Below, in pieces: positions 16,159-25,118 of a stretch of DNA of 64,000 nucleotides. This stretch comes from JBMOUD01 sp049319665 (GTDB lineage: Bacteria; Pseudomonadota; Gammaproteobacteria; Enterobacterales; Enterobacteriaceae). Position 1 is the first letter of the stretch, and each line of letters opens with the position of its first letter. A program made the position numbers and the translations under genes. The notes beneath the pieces are model-generated. The model did no database searches. It was not told the DNA's origin and saw only the letters and a list, made by a program, of their open reading frames with translations. Location: the NCBI RefSeq assembly GCF_049319665.1, contig NZ_JBMOUD010000012.1, positions 73,766-137,765 of the forward strand, written 5' to 3'.

Positions 16159-16253
16159 ATATAGGATTCATTTTGTAAAAAGTATGTCAATTTTTAGTAA
16201 CCATAATGTTATTAGTGATATTCCATTGTTGTATGAAACGGATGGAGCAAAAA

Positions 16254-17819
16254 ATGACAGTGATGAGTCAAAAAACCGACGATGAACATCCTATACGTCT
16301 AAACCTGCCAGTATTTATCACCTCTGCAATTGTGCTACTCACGCTTGGTATTCTTATTGTTTTATTTCCGCAAGGGAGTCAGCTTTGGCTAAACCGTGCC
16401 CAAACTTGGGTGGCTGACGTGTTTGGTTGGTATTACATGCTATTGATGAGCGCTTGTATGGTGTTCGTTTTCTGGCTGGCTTTCTCTCGTCACGGTCATA
16501 TTCGTCTTGGGCAAGAGGATGAAAAACCAGAATTTAGCTACCCATCTTGGGTGGCGATGCTGTTTTCTGCCGGTATAGGTATTGCGCTGGTCTATTACGG
16601 CGCCTACGAGCCGCTGGATCATTTTCTTTCTCCGCCAGAAGGCGCAGGAGGAACGGTGGAAGCCGCACGCCAGGCGATGGCGATTACTTTTTTACACTGG
16701 GGCTTACATGGCTGGGCGCTTTACGCGCTGATTGCTACCGCCTTAGCTTATTTTGCCTACTGTAAAGGTCTGCCCTTAGCGTTACGCTCGGCGTTATATC
16801 CCATTTTTGGTGAGCGAATTCACGGTTTACCCGGACATGTAGTTGATAGTTTTGGCATATTAGTAACCGTGATTTCCATGGTGACCAATTTGGGAATTGG
16901 CGCGTTATTGGTGAACTCTGGGCTAAGTTATCTTTTCCATATCGACCAAAGTTCACATGTGTTGGTAGTACTTATTGTTGTCATGATGATCGTAGCGACC
17001 ATTGCGGCCGTTACTGGTGTTGAAAAGGGCATTGCCATGTTGTCCAACATTAACGTTGGCTTCTTATGTCTATTGCTGCTGTTTGTTTTCCTCACCGGCC
17101 CGACATTAGATTTAATCAACGGAATGGTGCAAAACGTTGGTGATTATCTGACATCGATTGTCGATAAGAGCTTTGATCTTTACCTCTATGGTAAAGCGCA
17201 AAGATGGCAGGGGGCCTGGACACTATTTTACTGGGCATGGTGGGTTGCCTGGGCGCCGTTTGTTGGCTTGTTTATTGCCCGCATATCTAAAGGCCGTACC
17301 ATTCGCGAGTTGATTTTAGGCGTACTGCTGATTCCGCTGGGCTTTACGTTGGCCTGGCTATCTATTTTTGGCAATACCGCTATCAGTTTAGTGCTGGAAC
17401 AGGGGCAAGCTATCTTGGGTTCCGTGGCACAAGCCGATCCTCCAATGGCAGTATTCAAACTATTTGAGTATCTACCTTTTACTGAATTCACCGCCGGTTT
17501 TACCATTCTAATCAGCTTCTTGCTGTTTATGACCCCGGTTGATTCAGGTACGTTAATGATCGCCAATCTTTCCTGCAAAGGCGGAACATCCAGCGACGAT
17601 GCGCCGGTATGGTTACGAATATTCTGGGCCGTTGTCACCACGCTTGTTTGTATTGGCTTGCTCTATAGCGGTAACTTCAGCGCTATGCAGACGGCAGTGG
17701 TACTCTGCGGTTTACCATTCTCGGTGATTATTTTGATGTATATGGTGAGCCTTTCAAAGGAGCTGAGCCGCAGTAATCCGGGGATGGCCGTTCGAATCAA
17801 CGGCGGGATTAGTCGTTAG
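16254..17819 (+). CDS. BCCT family choline/betaine/carnitine transporter
   Basis: 521 residues from the ATG 7 bases after GGAG; upstream in-frame ATGs lack a ribosome site. Twelve membrane helices and the family hallmarks are visible: the Gly-rich helix MLFSAGIGIALVYYGAYEP, and FYWAWWVAWAPFVGLFIARISKGRT in helix 8. The MFSAGIG.G segment, read here as LFSAGIGIAL, is where coupling-ion choice is decided. The protein stops shortly after the last helix, lacking the long C-terminal osmosensory tail of E. coli BetT (677 aa). It imports a quaternary amine. The upstream BetI-like operator points to choline. Confidence 0.85.
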   Translation: MTVMSQKTDDEHPIRLNLPVFITSAIVLLTLGILIVLFPQGSQLWLNRAQTWVADVFGWYYMLLMSACMVFVFWLAFSRHGHIRLGQEDEKPEFSYPSWVAMLFSAGIGIALVYYGAYEPLDHFLSPPEGAGGTVEAARQAMAITFLHWGLHGWALYALIATALAYFAYCKGLPLALRSALYPIFGERIHGLPGHVVDSFGILVTVISMVTNLGIGALLVNSGLSYLFHIDQSSHVLVVLIVVMMIVATIAAVTGVEKGIAMLSNINVGFLCLLLLFVFLTGPTLDLINGMVQNVGDYLTSIVDKSFDLYLYGKAQRWQGAWTLFYWAWWVAWAPFVGLFIARISKGRTIRELILGVLLIPLGFTLAWLSIFGNTAISLVLEQGQAILGSVAQADPPMAVFKLFEYLPFTEFTAGFTILISFLLFMTPVDSGTLMIANLSCKGGTSSDDAPVWLRIFWAVVTTLVCIGLLYSGNFSAMQTAVVLCGLPFSVIILMYMVSLSKELSRSNPGMAVRINGGISR

Positions 17820-17858
17820 AATCAACAACGGGATTAGTCGTTCGAATCAACGACGGGA
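17789..17858 (+). repeat. 25-bp tandem repeat crossing the BCCT stop codon
   Basis: Units at 17789-17813, 17814-17838 and a partial at 17839-17858 read cgttcgaatcaacggcggga.. with few changes. One base change (cgttcg to cgttag) creates the stop codon in the second unit, so the C-terminal codons VRINGGIS come from unit 1. The third unit can fold as gtcgtt..aacgac. Confidence 0.7.
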
Positions 17859-18640
17859 TTTTTAAAACCAGTACGGTGAATATTTCAGTTGAGGAAGCAA
17901 TAACCGTTGCTTGTTCGGTTTTGTAAAACCGGAACGGTGTAAATTTCGGTTGAGGAAGCAATGACCGTTGCTTGTTCGGTTTTTAAAACCAGAACAGTGT
18001 AATTTTCGGTTCTTCAAATGTGGTGTTCAATGTTGCTCCATTGACCGAACCGACCAAAGAGGAAATGGGGCTTTCCTCTTTGGAATCTCCAGCCCTTTCA
18101 ATACATTGGCCTCCATTCCAGCGGAGGCCATGTTTCAGAAACCTCAGTGATAGCGCAAATTTCATCCCATCCGGGATGCCCGGCTGCGGGGTCGAGCCAA
18201 TGATAAAACTATTGTCTCTCACCTCTTGCCGGTGAAATTTTGAGTGCGCTTAGCGGCTTTTAAGGTCAAGTTCAAAGGCAGAGGCAGTTTTTGACGTTAA
18301 AAAAGCCTGGTGGCGCACTCAAAATTTCACTGACGAGTGGTGGAGAGATAACGTCTTTATCGTTAGCTCGAACCCGAGGAAGGCATGGCGGAGCCATGAA
18401 ATTTGCGCCTGTCGCTATGGCACCTGAAACATAGTCTAATTGGAATGAGATATAACACCATGAAAAGGCGCAGGATTGTAAAGGAACGCGCCTTCGTTCC
18501 TTTACTCGGTTTAGGCTGCGGGGCAGCATTGAACACCGTACTTCGGAAACCGAAAAATCACTGTTCCGGTTTTAAAAACCGAATAAGCAACGGTCATTGC
18601 TTCCTAAATCGAACATTACACCGTTACGGTTTTAAATAGC
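17859..18640. repeat. Giant palindromic intergenic element, copy A
   Basis: About 700-780 bp without a credible gene. The outer parts are inverted copies: the stretch around 17921-18040 (repeated 60-bp units with ttttaaaaccggaacggtgt) corresponds to the reverse complement of about 18515-18637. An 18-bp perfect inverted repeat (gtgaaattttgagtgcgc) lies at the centre, 18232-18249 / 18313-18330. Local hairpins include 18054-18065 / 18072-18083 (12 bp) and 18479-18488 / 18495-18504 (10 bp). A second copy, in opposite overall orientation, lies at about 25119-25820. Confidence 0.75.
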
Positions 18641-18668
18641 GATATCAACGCTTCGCAAAAGCGTTAAA

Positions 18669-18706
18669 AAAAATGCCCGGTCAGCATTCCCTGACCAGGC
18701 ATTTTT
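18669..18706 (-). terminator. Terminator of the talA-tkt operon
   Basis: The stem atgcccggtcag / ctgaccaggcat has one C-A mismatch and a 6-base loop, flanked by A- and T-runs. Confidence 0.85.
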
Positions 18707-18729
18707 ATTCAGCACGTTAACTGCTTAAC

Positions 18730-20724
18730 TTATTTCAGTAAGCCCTGCGCCTTAGCAACAATATTCTCTACGGTGAAACCGAACTCTTCGAACAAAAGCT
18801 CCGCAGGCGCCGACTCACCGAAGGTGGTCATCCCAATGATGGCACCATTCAGGCCAACGTATTTGTACCATGCATCCGCGATACCCGCTTCAATCGCCAC
18901 GCGAGCAGTCACGGCAGCTGGCAGCACAGACTCGCGGTAAGCGGCGTCTTGCTTGTCGAAAGCATCGGTAGACGGCATAGAAACCACGCGCACTTTGGTG
19001 CCCGCAGCGGCCAGTTTGTCGGCGGCTTCTACTGTGATACCCACTTCTGAACCGGTCGCAATCAGGATAACGTCCGGGGTGCCTTCTGAATCTTTCAGAA
19101 TATAACCACCGCGGTAGACGTTCGCCAGTTGCTCAGCGGTACGTGGCTGCTGGGTCAGGTTCTGACGAGAGAAAATCAGCGTGGTCGGGCCGTCGTTGCG
19201 CTCGATACCGTACTGCCAGGCAATCGCTGATTCTACCTGGTCAGCAGGACGCCAGGTGCTCATGTTTGGCGTGACGCGCAGGCTGGCGATTTGCTCAACC
19301 GGCTGGTGCGTCGGGCCGTCTTCGCCCAGACCAATAGAGTCGTGGGTGTAAACGAACACGTTGCGCAGTTTCATCAGCGCCGCCATACGTACCGCGTTAC
19401 GCGCGTATTCTACAAACATCAGGAAGGTGGCAGAGTACGGCAGGAAACCGCCGTGCAGCGCGATACCGTTGGTGATGGCGGTCATGCCGAATTCACGCAC
19501 GCCGTAATGGATGTAGTTACCCGCTGCGTCGTCGTTCAACGCTTTAGAGCCAGACCACATGGTCAGGTTGCTTGGTGCCAGGTCAGCAGAGCCGCCGAGG
19601 AATTCAGGCAACACTTTACCGAAGGCTTCCAGCGCGTTTTGTGACGCTTTACGGCTGGCGATGTTCGCCGGGTTAGCCTGCAGGTGCTCAACAAATTTCT
19701 TGGCGTCAGCTTTCCAGGTGGCAGGCAGTTCACCGTTCACACGGCGTTTGAACTCAGCAGCCAGCTCAGGGAAGGCTTTTGCATAGGCGGCAAATTTCTC
19801 ATCCCATGCCGCTTCTTTCGCTTTGCCTGCTTCTTTCGCATCCCACTGCGCGTAGATATCCTGTGGGATTTCAAACGGTGCGTATTTCCAGCCCAGCGCT
19901 TCGCGAGTTGCCGCAACTTCGGCGGCACCCAGAGCAGCACCATGCACGTCGTGAGTGCCGGCTTTGTTTGGCGAACCGAAACCGATGATGGTTTTGCACA
20001 TCAACAGAGAGGGTTTGTCGGTTACTTTACGGGCGTCTTCGATTGCGGCTTTAATGGCGTCTGGATTATGGCCATCAACACCGCGCACAACGTGCCAGCC
20101 GTAGGCTTCAAAACGCTTAGCCGTATCATCGGTGAACCAGCCTTCTACGTGGCCGTCGATAGAGATACCGTTGTCATCATAAAACGCGGTCAGTTTGCCG
20201 AGTTTCATGGTGCCAGCCAGTGAACAGGCTTCGTGAGAGATACCTTCCATCATACAACCGTCACCCAGGAACGCGTAGGTGTGGTGGTCAACGATGTCGT
20301 GGCCTGGTTTATTGAACTGTGCAGCCAGCGTACGTTCTGCGATAGCAAAACCTACGGCGTTAGCAATACCCTGGCCCAATGGGCCCGTGGTGGTTTCAAC
20401 ACCTGGGGTGTAGCCGTATTCTGGGTGACCTGGAGTTTTAGAATGCAGTTGACGGAAGTTTTCCAGTTCTTTGATTGGCAGCGCGTAACCGGTGAGGTGC
20501 AGCAGGCTGTAAATCAGCATAGAACCGTGTCCGTTAGACAGGACGAAGCGGTCGCGGTCTGCCCAGTGTGGGTTGGTCGGGTTATGGTTCAGGTAGTCGC
20601 GCCATAACACTTCGGCGATGTCCGCCATGCCCATTGGGGCACCAGGGTGGCCAGAGTTTGCTTTCTGCACGGCGTCCATGCTCAGGGCGCGGATAGCGTT
20701 GGCCAGTTCTTTACGAGAGGACAT
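18730..20724 (-). CDS. tktA: Transketolase
   Basis: A 664-residue thiamine-diphosphate enzyme of the non-oxidative pentose phosphate pathway, moving two-carbon units between sugar phosphates. The start MSSRKELANAIRALSMDAVQKA is the TktA/TktB N-terminus. The ThDP/Mg motif is GDGCMMEGISHEACSLAG.. with N at DDNG; LHSKTPGHPE and THDSIGLGEDGPTHQP line the active site. By position (after talA) it corresponds to E. coli tktB, but length and sequence style are nearer TktA, so it may be the main or only transketolase. It lies 16 bases after talA, so the two are cotranscribed. Confidence 0.95.
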   Translation of the reverse strand: MSSRKELANAIRALSMDAVQKANSGHPGAPMGMADIAEVLWRDYLNHNPTNPHWADRDRFVLSNGHGSMLIYSLLHLTGYALPIKELENFRQLHSKTPGHPEYGYTPGVETTTGPLGQGIANAVGFAIAERTLAAQFNKPGHDIVDHHTYAFLGDGCMMEGISHEACSLAGTMKLGKLTAFYDDNGISIDGHVEGWFTDDTAKRFEAYGWHVVRGVDGHNPDAIKAAIEDARKVTDKPSLLMCKTIIGFGSPNKAGTHDVHGAALGAAEVAATREALGWKYAPFEIPQDIYAQWDAKEAGKAKEAAWDEKFAAYAKAFPELAAEFKRRVNGELPATWKADAKKFVEHLQANPANIASRKASQNALEAFGKVLPEFLGGSADLAPSNLTMWSGSKALNDDAAGNYIHYGVREFGMTAITNGIALHGGFLPYSATFLMFVEYARNAVRMAALMKLRNVFVYTHDSIGLGEDGPTHQPVEQIASLRVTPNMSTWRPADQVESAIAWQYGIERNDGPTTLIFSRQNLTQQPRTAEQLANVYRGGYILKDSEGTPDVILIATGSEVGITVEAADKLAAAGTKVRVVSMPSTDAFDKQDAAYRESVLPAAVTARVAIEAGIADAWYKYVGLNGAIIGMTTFGESAPAELLFEEFGFTVENIVAKAQGLLK

Positions 20725-20740
20725 ATTCAGCTCCGATTAA

Positions 20741-21691
20741 TTACAGTTGAGCGGACAGCATATCTTCCAGCTTCTGCTGGTCGACGGCGAATAGGCGAAT
20801 ACCTTCAGCCAGTTTTTCAACCGCCATCGGATCTTGGTTATGCTGCCAGCGGAATTCAGATTCACTTAATGGTGCCGGTGGATTGAACGCCTCTGTTGAT
20901 GGGGACAGTTTGCGTTCAAACGGTGCCGTATTGTTTTTCAGCTCTTCTAACAGATTTGGTGCGATGGTTAGACGATCGCATCCAGCCAGGGCCAAGATTT
21001 GTTCCACTTTACGGAAACTGGCCCCCATGATCACCGTCTGATAACGATGCTCTTTGTAGTATTTGTAGATAGCGCTGACGGATTTAACGCCGGGATCCTG
21101 TTCTACATTGTAGGCGGCATTTGGCTCTTTCGCCTTGTACCAATCATAGATGCGGCCAACAAATGGAGAAATCAGATAAACGCCAGCTTCTGCACAGGCA
21201 CGTGCCTGTGCGAAGGAGAACAGCAGAGTCAGGTTACAGTTGATCCCTTCTTTTTCCAGCTCTTCCGCGGCTTTGATGCCTTCCCAGGTTGACGCCAGTT
21301 TGATAAGAATTCTTGATTTATCAATTCCATGAGCCTGGTACATGCCAATGAGCTTGCGGGCTTTCGCAACACACATTCCGCGATCAAAGGACAGACGGGC
21401 GTCAACTTCGGTTGAAATACGCCCCGGTACACTTTTCAGAATTTCCAGGCCAATATTAACAGCCAGTTTATCGCTGGCATTGATCAGTTGGGTTTCTTTA
21501 TTGCCGCCCTGCAGCCGGGCATATTCCAGCGCTTCTTTTATTAGAGAGTTATATTGCGGGAGTGCGGCAGCTTTAAGAATCAAAGAGGGATTGGTCGTGG
21601 CATCTTGCGGTTCAAACTGACGAATAGATTCGATATCTCCACTATCAGCGACAACGGTGGTGACCTGTTTGAGGGCATCTAATTGGTTCAT
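20741..21691 (-). CDS. talA: Transaldolase A
   Basis: 316 residues, as in E. coli TalA. The start is MNQLDALKQVTTVVADSGD, with AAGGAG 7 bases upstream; an upstream in-frame ATG would add a membrane-like extension foreign to the family. The Schiff-base lysine lies in SRILIKLASTWEG (about residue 131), with the signature TTNPSLILKAA near residue 33 and NLTLLFSFAQARACAEAGV around 154-172. It catalyses the reversible transfer of dihydroxyacetone units, working with the transketolase encoded next in the operon. Confidence 0.95.
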   Translation of the reverse strand: MNQLDALKQVTTVVADSGDIESIRQFEPQDATTNPSLILKAAALPQYNSLIKEALEYARLQGGNKETQLINASDKLAVNIGLEILKSVPGRISTEVDARLSFDRGMCVAKARKLIGMYQAHGIDKSRILIKLASTWEGIKAAEELEKEGINCNLTLLFSFAQARACAEAGVYLISPFVGRIYDWYKAKEPNAAYNVEQDPGVKSVSAIYKYYKEHRYQTVIMGASFRKVEQILALAGCDRLTIAPNLLEELKNNTAPFERKLSPSTEAFNPPAPLSESEFRWQHNQDPMAVEKLAEGIRLFAVDQQKLEDMLSAQL

Positions 21692-21940
21692 TCCAAGCTC
21701 CTTAAGAAAAATCCATGCTGCTATATGTAAAATAAGTCCGAATGTAAAATAAATCCGATTTGTAGGGTACATAAGCTGCATCATTTTATTAACACTTTGA
21801 ATGCGCTTTTTCTTATCGTTGTGATGGGCTATGGCTATGTTTAAATAAAACAATAGTTTAGGTTTTTTTTGGTTGTTGGATTGTTAAAGCTTGGTGAGCG
21901 ATCGGGTTGAAACTGACCAGTCATTTATCGCATAGCGATG

Positions 21941-21977
21941 CGCTAGCAACATAATATTGTACGCATTGTTGCTAGCG
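21941..21977. other. Stable hairpin between yaiI and talA
   Basis: A perfect 11-bp stem (cgctagcaaca / tgttgctagcg) with a 15-base AT-rich loop and no T-run. It could be an mRNA 3'-end or stability element for yaiI, or an operator. It is symmetric, so the strand is undefined. Confidence 0.4.
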
Positions 21978-22030
21978 AGGATGCAGACCGAAGGGAAAGT
22001 GGGTTCGACCTGACGATAGAAGGGGGAAAG

Positions 22031-22483
22031 TTAACCGCGTTTGGCCTGTACCAGCCATTTATCGAGTTCATTGGCAAACTGTTGGCGATCGCGCTGATTC
22101 ATGGTGGCCGGCCCGCCGGTTTGGATACCGCTGGCGCGCATGGTATCCATAAAATCGCGCATATTGAGGCGCTCGCGAATGGTCTCTGTGGTGTAACGTT
22201 CACCGCGAGGATTGAGCGCCATTCCGCCTTTTTCAATCACTTCAGCCGCTAAAGGGATATCAGCAGTGATCACCAGATCGCCGGTTTCGACCCGCTTGAC
22301 GATCTCGTTATCCGCGACATCAAAACCGGATTCCACGCGCAAGGTGCGCACAAACTTGGAAGGCGGTGTACGAATCGTTTGGTTGGCTACTAATGTAACC
22401 ATGATTCCGGTGCGTTCAGCGGCACGAAATAACACCTCTTTAATAACGTTTGGACAGGCGTCGGCATCAACCCAAATTTGCAT
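22031..22483 (-). CDS. yaiI: DUF188 family protein YaiI/YqxD
   Basis: 150 residues beginning MQIWVDADACPNVIKEVLFRAAER, the unmistakable DUF188 opening with its two acidic residues (a PIN-like nuclease fold is proposed for the family; the biochemical role is unknown). Other conserved parts are GDLVITADIPLAAEVIEKGG and LNPRGERYT. The ATG overlaps the hemF stop codon by one base (TGATG), so the two genes are translationally coupled. Confidence 0.92.
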   Translation of the reverse strand: MQIWVDADACPNVIKEVLFRAAERTGIMVTLVANQTIRTPPSKFVRTLRVESGFDVADNEIVKRVETGDLVITADIPLAAEVIEKGGMALNPRGERYTTETIRERLNMRDFMDTMRASGIQTGGPATMNQRDRQQFANELDKWLVQAKRG

Positions 22484-23430
22484 CAGTAATCCTCCGCTAA
22501 CCAGTCGCGGACCGGCAAGAAGTCACGATATAACGCGGCTTCCTGACTATCTGGTTCGGGGTGGAAGTTATACTCCCAACGAACCAGCGGCGGCATCGAC
22601 ATTAAAATGGACTCTGTGCGCCCACCTGTTTGTAAACCGAATAGCGTGCCGCGATCCCACACCAGGTTAAATTCAACATAGCGGCCACGACGATAAAGTT
22701 GGAATTGGCGTTGGTGCTCGGTCCAGCTCAGTGATTTACGTTTTTCGACGATAGGTAAATACGCGTCGGTGAAACCATTACCTACTGCCTGCATAAAAGC
22801 GAAAGCCGTGGTGAAGTCCGGGGTATTCAGGTCGTCAAAGAACAGGCCACCAATCCCACGCGCTTCATTGCGGTGCTTGATAAAGAAGTAGTCATCACAC
22901 CATTTTTTATACTTAGGATAAACCTCATCACCGAACGGCTGACACAATTGCTGGGCAGTAAGGTGCCAATGACGGGCGTCTTCTGCAAAACCGTAATATG
23001 GCGTCAGATCAAAACCGCCGCCAAACCACCACACCGGCGCTTCACCGTCTTTCTCGGCGATGAAAAAACGCACGTTTGCATGGCTAGTCGGAATAAAAGG
23101 GCTCAACGGATGAATAACCAGTGACACGCCCATAGCTTGAAAACTGCGTCCGGCCAGCTCAGGGCGATGCGCGGTAGCTGAAGCCGGTAGTGTGGCGCCA
23201 TAGACGTGGGAGAAATTCACGCCGGCTTGTTCAAATACCGCACCATTCGTCAGCACTCTGCTGCGACCGCCACCGCCTTCTTCACGCACCCATTGATCTT
23301 CAGTAAATTGCACCTGCCCATCGGCGGCAGCCAGCTGCTGGCAAATCGTATCTTGTAATGACAACAGGTAGTTTTTAACTGCAGAAATGTTTACTGGCGA
23401 TGAAGAGATGCTGGACTGCGGTAGGCTCAC
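22483..23430 (-). CDS. hemF: Coproporphyrinogen III oxidase, aerobic
   Basis: A 315-residue oxygen-dependent enzyme converting coproporphyrinogen III to protoporphyrinogen IX in heme synthesis. Conserved pieces include GGGGRSRVL, VNFSHVYG, the HANVRFF and WWFGGGFDLTPYYGF active-site strands, and the C-terminal RRGRYVEFNLVWDRGT..GLQTGGRTESILMSMPP. E. coli HemF has 299 residues; the difference is an extended Ser-rich N-terminus. It lies downstream of amiA with a 95-base gap containing a small tgcccgg/ccgggca hairpin. The eut genes that follow hemF in E. coli are absent. Confidence 0.95.
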   Translation of the reverse strand: MSLPQSSISSSPVNISAVKNYLLSLQDTICQQLAAADGQVQFTEDQWVREEGGGGRSRVLTNGAVFEQAGVNFSHVYGATLPASATAHRPELAGRSFQAMGVSLVIHPLSPFIPTSHANVRFFIAEKDGEAPVWWFGGGFDLTPYYGFAEDARHWHLTAQQLCQPFGDEVYPKYKKWCDDYFFIKHRNEARGIGGLFFDDLNTPDFTTAFAFMQAVGNGFTDAYLPIVEKRKSLSWTEHQRQFQLYRRGRYVEFNLVWDRGTLFGLQTGGRTESILMSMPPLVRWEYNFHPEPDSQEAALYRDFLPVRDWLAEDY

Positions 23431-23525
23431 GGTGAACTCTCTGGCTTAATCGAAGAATCAGTGCCCGGTGTTTCCCCGGGCAAAAGGAGCGACAGTATAC
23501 TCTCTTTAATGCTCGCGCGTCAGCC

Positions 23526-24407
23526 TCAGCGCGGCATTTGCTCATGGGTGTCAAAGTATTTGAAGAAATTGACGATCCCCTGAGAAATGGCTTGGGCAAT
23601 CTCACGGCGAAACGCGGTGGTGCCAAGCAACTGCTCTTCATGGTGATTGGTAATAAATGATGTTTCGACCAAAATCGATGGAATTGACGGTGATTTCAGT
23701 ACCACAAAGGCTGCTTGTTCGGTCTGTTGACTGTGTAGACGGTGCATTGGGCGGATCTGATCCAATACGTGATGGCCCAGCGTCAGACTGTTTTTGATCG
23801 TGTCGGTTTGCACCAGATCAAATAGCACCTGCTGTAAGTAGTTTTTATCCTCTTTGGCATATTTAGAGCCAGCCACTAAATCCGCATCGTTCTCTTTTTG
23901 CGACATATAGCGCGCCATGGCGCTGCTTGCGCCACGGTTTGATAGTGCAAATACCGATGCGCCAGCTGCTTTCGGGCTGGTATAGCCATCAGCATGAATA
24001 GACACAAACAGGTCAGCCTGATGTTGGTGGGCGATATCGACACGTTGATATAGAGGAATAAAATGGTCGCCATCGCGGGTCATTTTCGCTTCCACGTGGC
24101 CGTGTGCATTGAGATATTCCCTTACATAGTGGGCAATCTCTAATACCACGTGTTTCTCTTCTGTTCCTTCATGACCGATAGCACCGGAGTCAATGCCGCC
24201 GTGGCCTGGGTCAATCATCACTAATTTCTTTGCACCCGGCGGTTTAGGCTTCGGCGCCGTTTTTGTAATGTGTTGCGTCTGTGCAGCAGCAGCCTGGCGA
24301 CCTAACGCGCCAAAAGCCAGGCCCAGGCCGGTAAGCAACACTTGTCTGCGGGTTGCAGAACGAGGGAGTGGTTGGAAATTAAGGTATTTATTAAGTGGGT
24401 TTAACAT
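23526..24407 (-). CDS. amiA: N-acetylmuramoyl-L-alanine amidase AmiA
   Basis: A 293-residue periplasmic zinc amidase that cleaves peptide stems from septal peptidoglycan so daughter cells separate. The N-terminus carries a Tat signal (SATRRQVLLTGLGLAFGA, residues 17-34). The Amidase_3 domain covers about residues 60-285, with zinc and catalytic residues in IDPGHGGIDSGAIG, E in TEEKHVV, H in SIHADGY and the late SILVETSFITN Glu. A blocking helix with LHSQQTEQAAFV-type residues is present, so activation by EnvC is expected from the family. Confidence 0.95.
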   Translation of the reverse strand: MLNPLNKYLNFQPLPRSATRRQVLLTGLGLAFGALGRQAAAAQTQHITKTAPKPKPPGAKKLVMIDPGHGGIDSGAIGHEGTEEKHVVLEIAHYVREYLNAHGHVEAKMTRDGDHFIPLYQRVDIAHQHQADLFVSIHADGYTSPKAAGASVFALSNRGASSAMARYMSQKENDADLVAGSKYAKEDKNYLQQVLFDLVQTDTIKNSLTLGHHVLDQIRPMHRLHSQQTEQAAFVVLKSPSIPSILVETSFITNHHEEQLLGTTAFRREIAQAISQGIVNFFKYFDTHEQMPR

Positions 24408-24639
24408 CAGACCACGATCTCATCTATGAGCACAATGTGCATCTTATATAGGATCTGTCGCAGACGATCGAGATGATAACTATTACTGTTTATTAACGCT
24501 TTCGCGTCATATTGATGCCGTGATGCTCTATTTGCCAGATAACCTGCGGCAGAACTGGGATAAAAAACGCGAAATTTGATATTGCGTATCGGGCCGATCC
24601 CGCGATAATTAAGAAATAACTGACTAATAATGGCGAACA

Positions 24640-25068
24640 ATGATGGAAATTCGCATATTCCGGCAAGAAGATTTTGAAGAGGTGTTAACTCTGTGGGACC
24701 GCTGTGATTTGTTGCGGCCATGGAATGATCCTGAAATGGATATCGAGCGTAAGATGAACCACGACCCGGAGCTGTTTTTGGTTGCCGAAGTCAGTGGTGA
24801 AATCGCCGGTTCAGTGATGGGGGGATACGACGGCCATCGAGGTTCAGCTTATTACCTTGGTGTTCACCCTGATTACCGCGGCCGCGGTATCGCCAATGCG
24901 CTAATGAACCGCTTAGAGAAGAAGCTTATTGCCCGTGGATGCCCAAAAATCCAACTGATGATTCGTGCTGAGAATGACACAGTATTGAGCATGTATGAGA
25001 AGCTGGATTATGAAGTCCAAGATGTCATTAGTATGGGGAAACGATTAATCGTGGATCAGGAGTATTAA
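24640..25068 (+). CDS. ypeA: GNAT acetyltransferase YpeA
   Basis: A 142-residue single-domain GNAT protein matching E. coli YpeA: EIRIFRQEDFEEVLTLWDRCDLLRPW, MDIERKMNHD, and the acetyl-CoA loop YLGVHPDYRGRGIANALM. Two consecutive ATGs could each be the start; ribosome-site evidence is weak for both. Its substrate is unknown. It is divergent from amiA, as in E. coli, and its 3' side borders a large palindromic repeat. Confidence 0.92.
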   Translation: MMEIRIFRQEDFEEVLTLWDRCDLLRPWNDPEMDIERKMNHDPELFLVAEVSGEIAGSVMGGYDGHRGSAYYLGVHPDYRGRGIANALMNRLEKKLIARGCPKIQLMIRAENDTVLSMYEKLDYEVQDVISMGKRLIVDQEY

Positions 25069-25118
25069 TGCTTGAGCGAGCATTGAGCGCTTTATTCAAG
25101 TTTGACCGAGCTTGAGGC

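Noticed and set aside
18003..18639. Several 70-85-codon frames inside the giant palindrome, and similar ones at 25471-25821
   Set aside because: No ribosome sites or recognisable domains. The palindromic sequence gives open frames on both strands, and the frames are not shared between the two copies.
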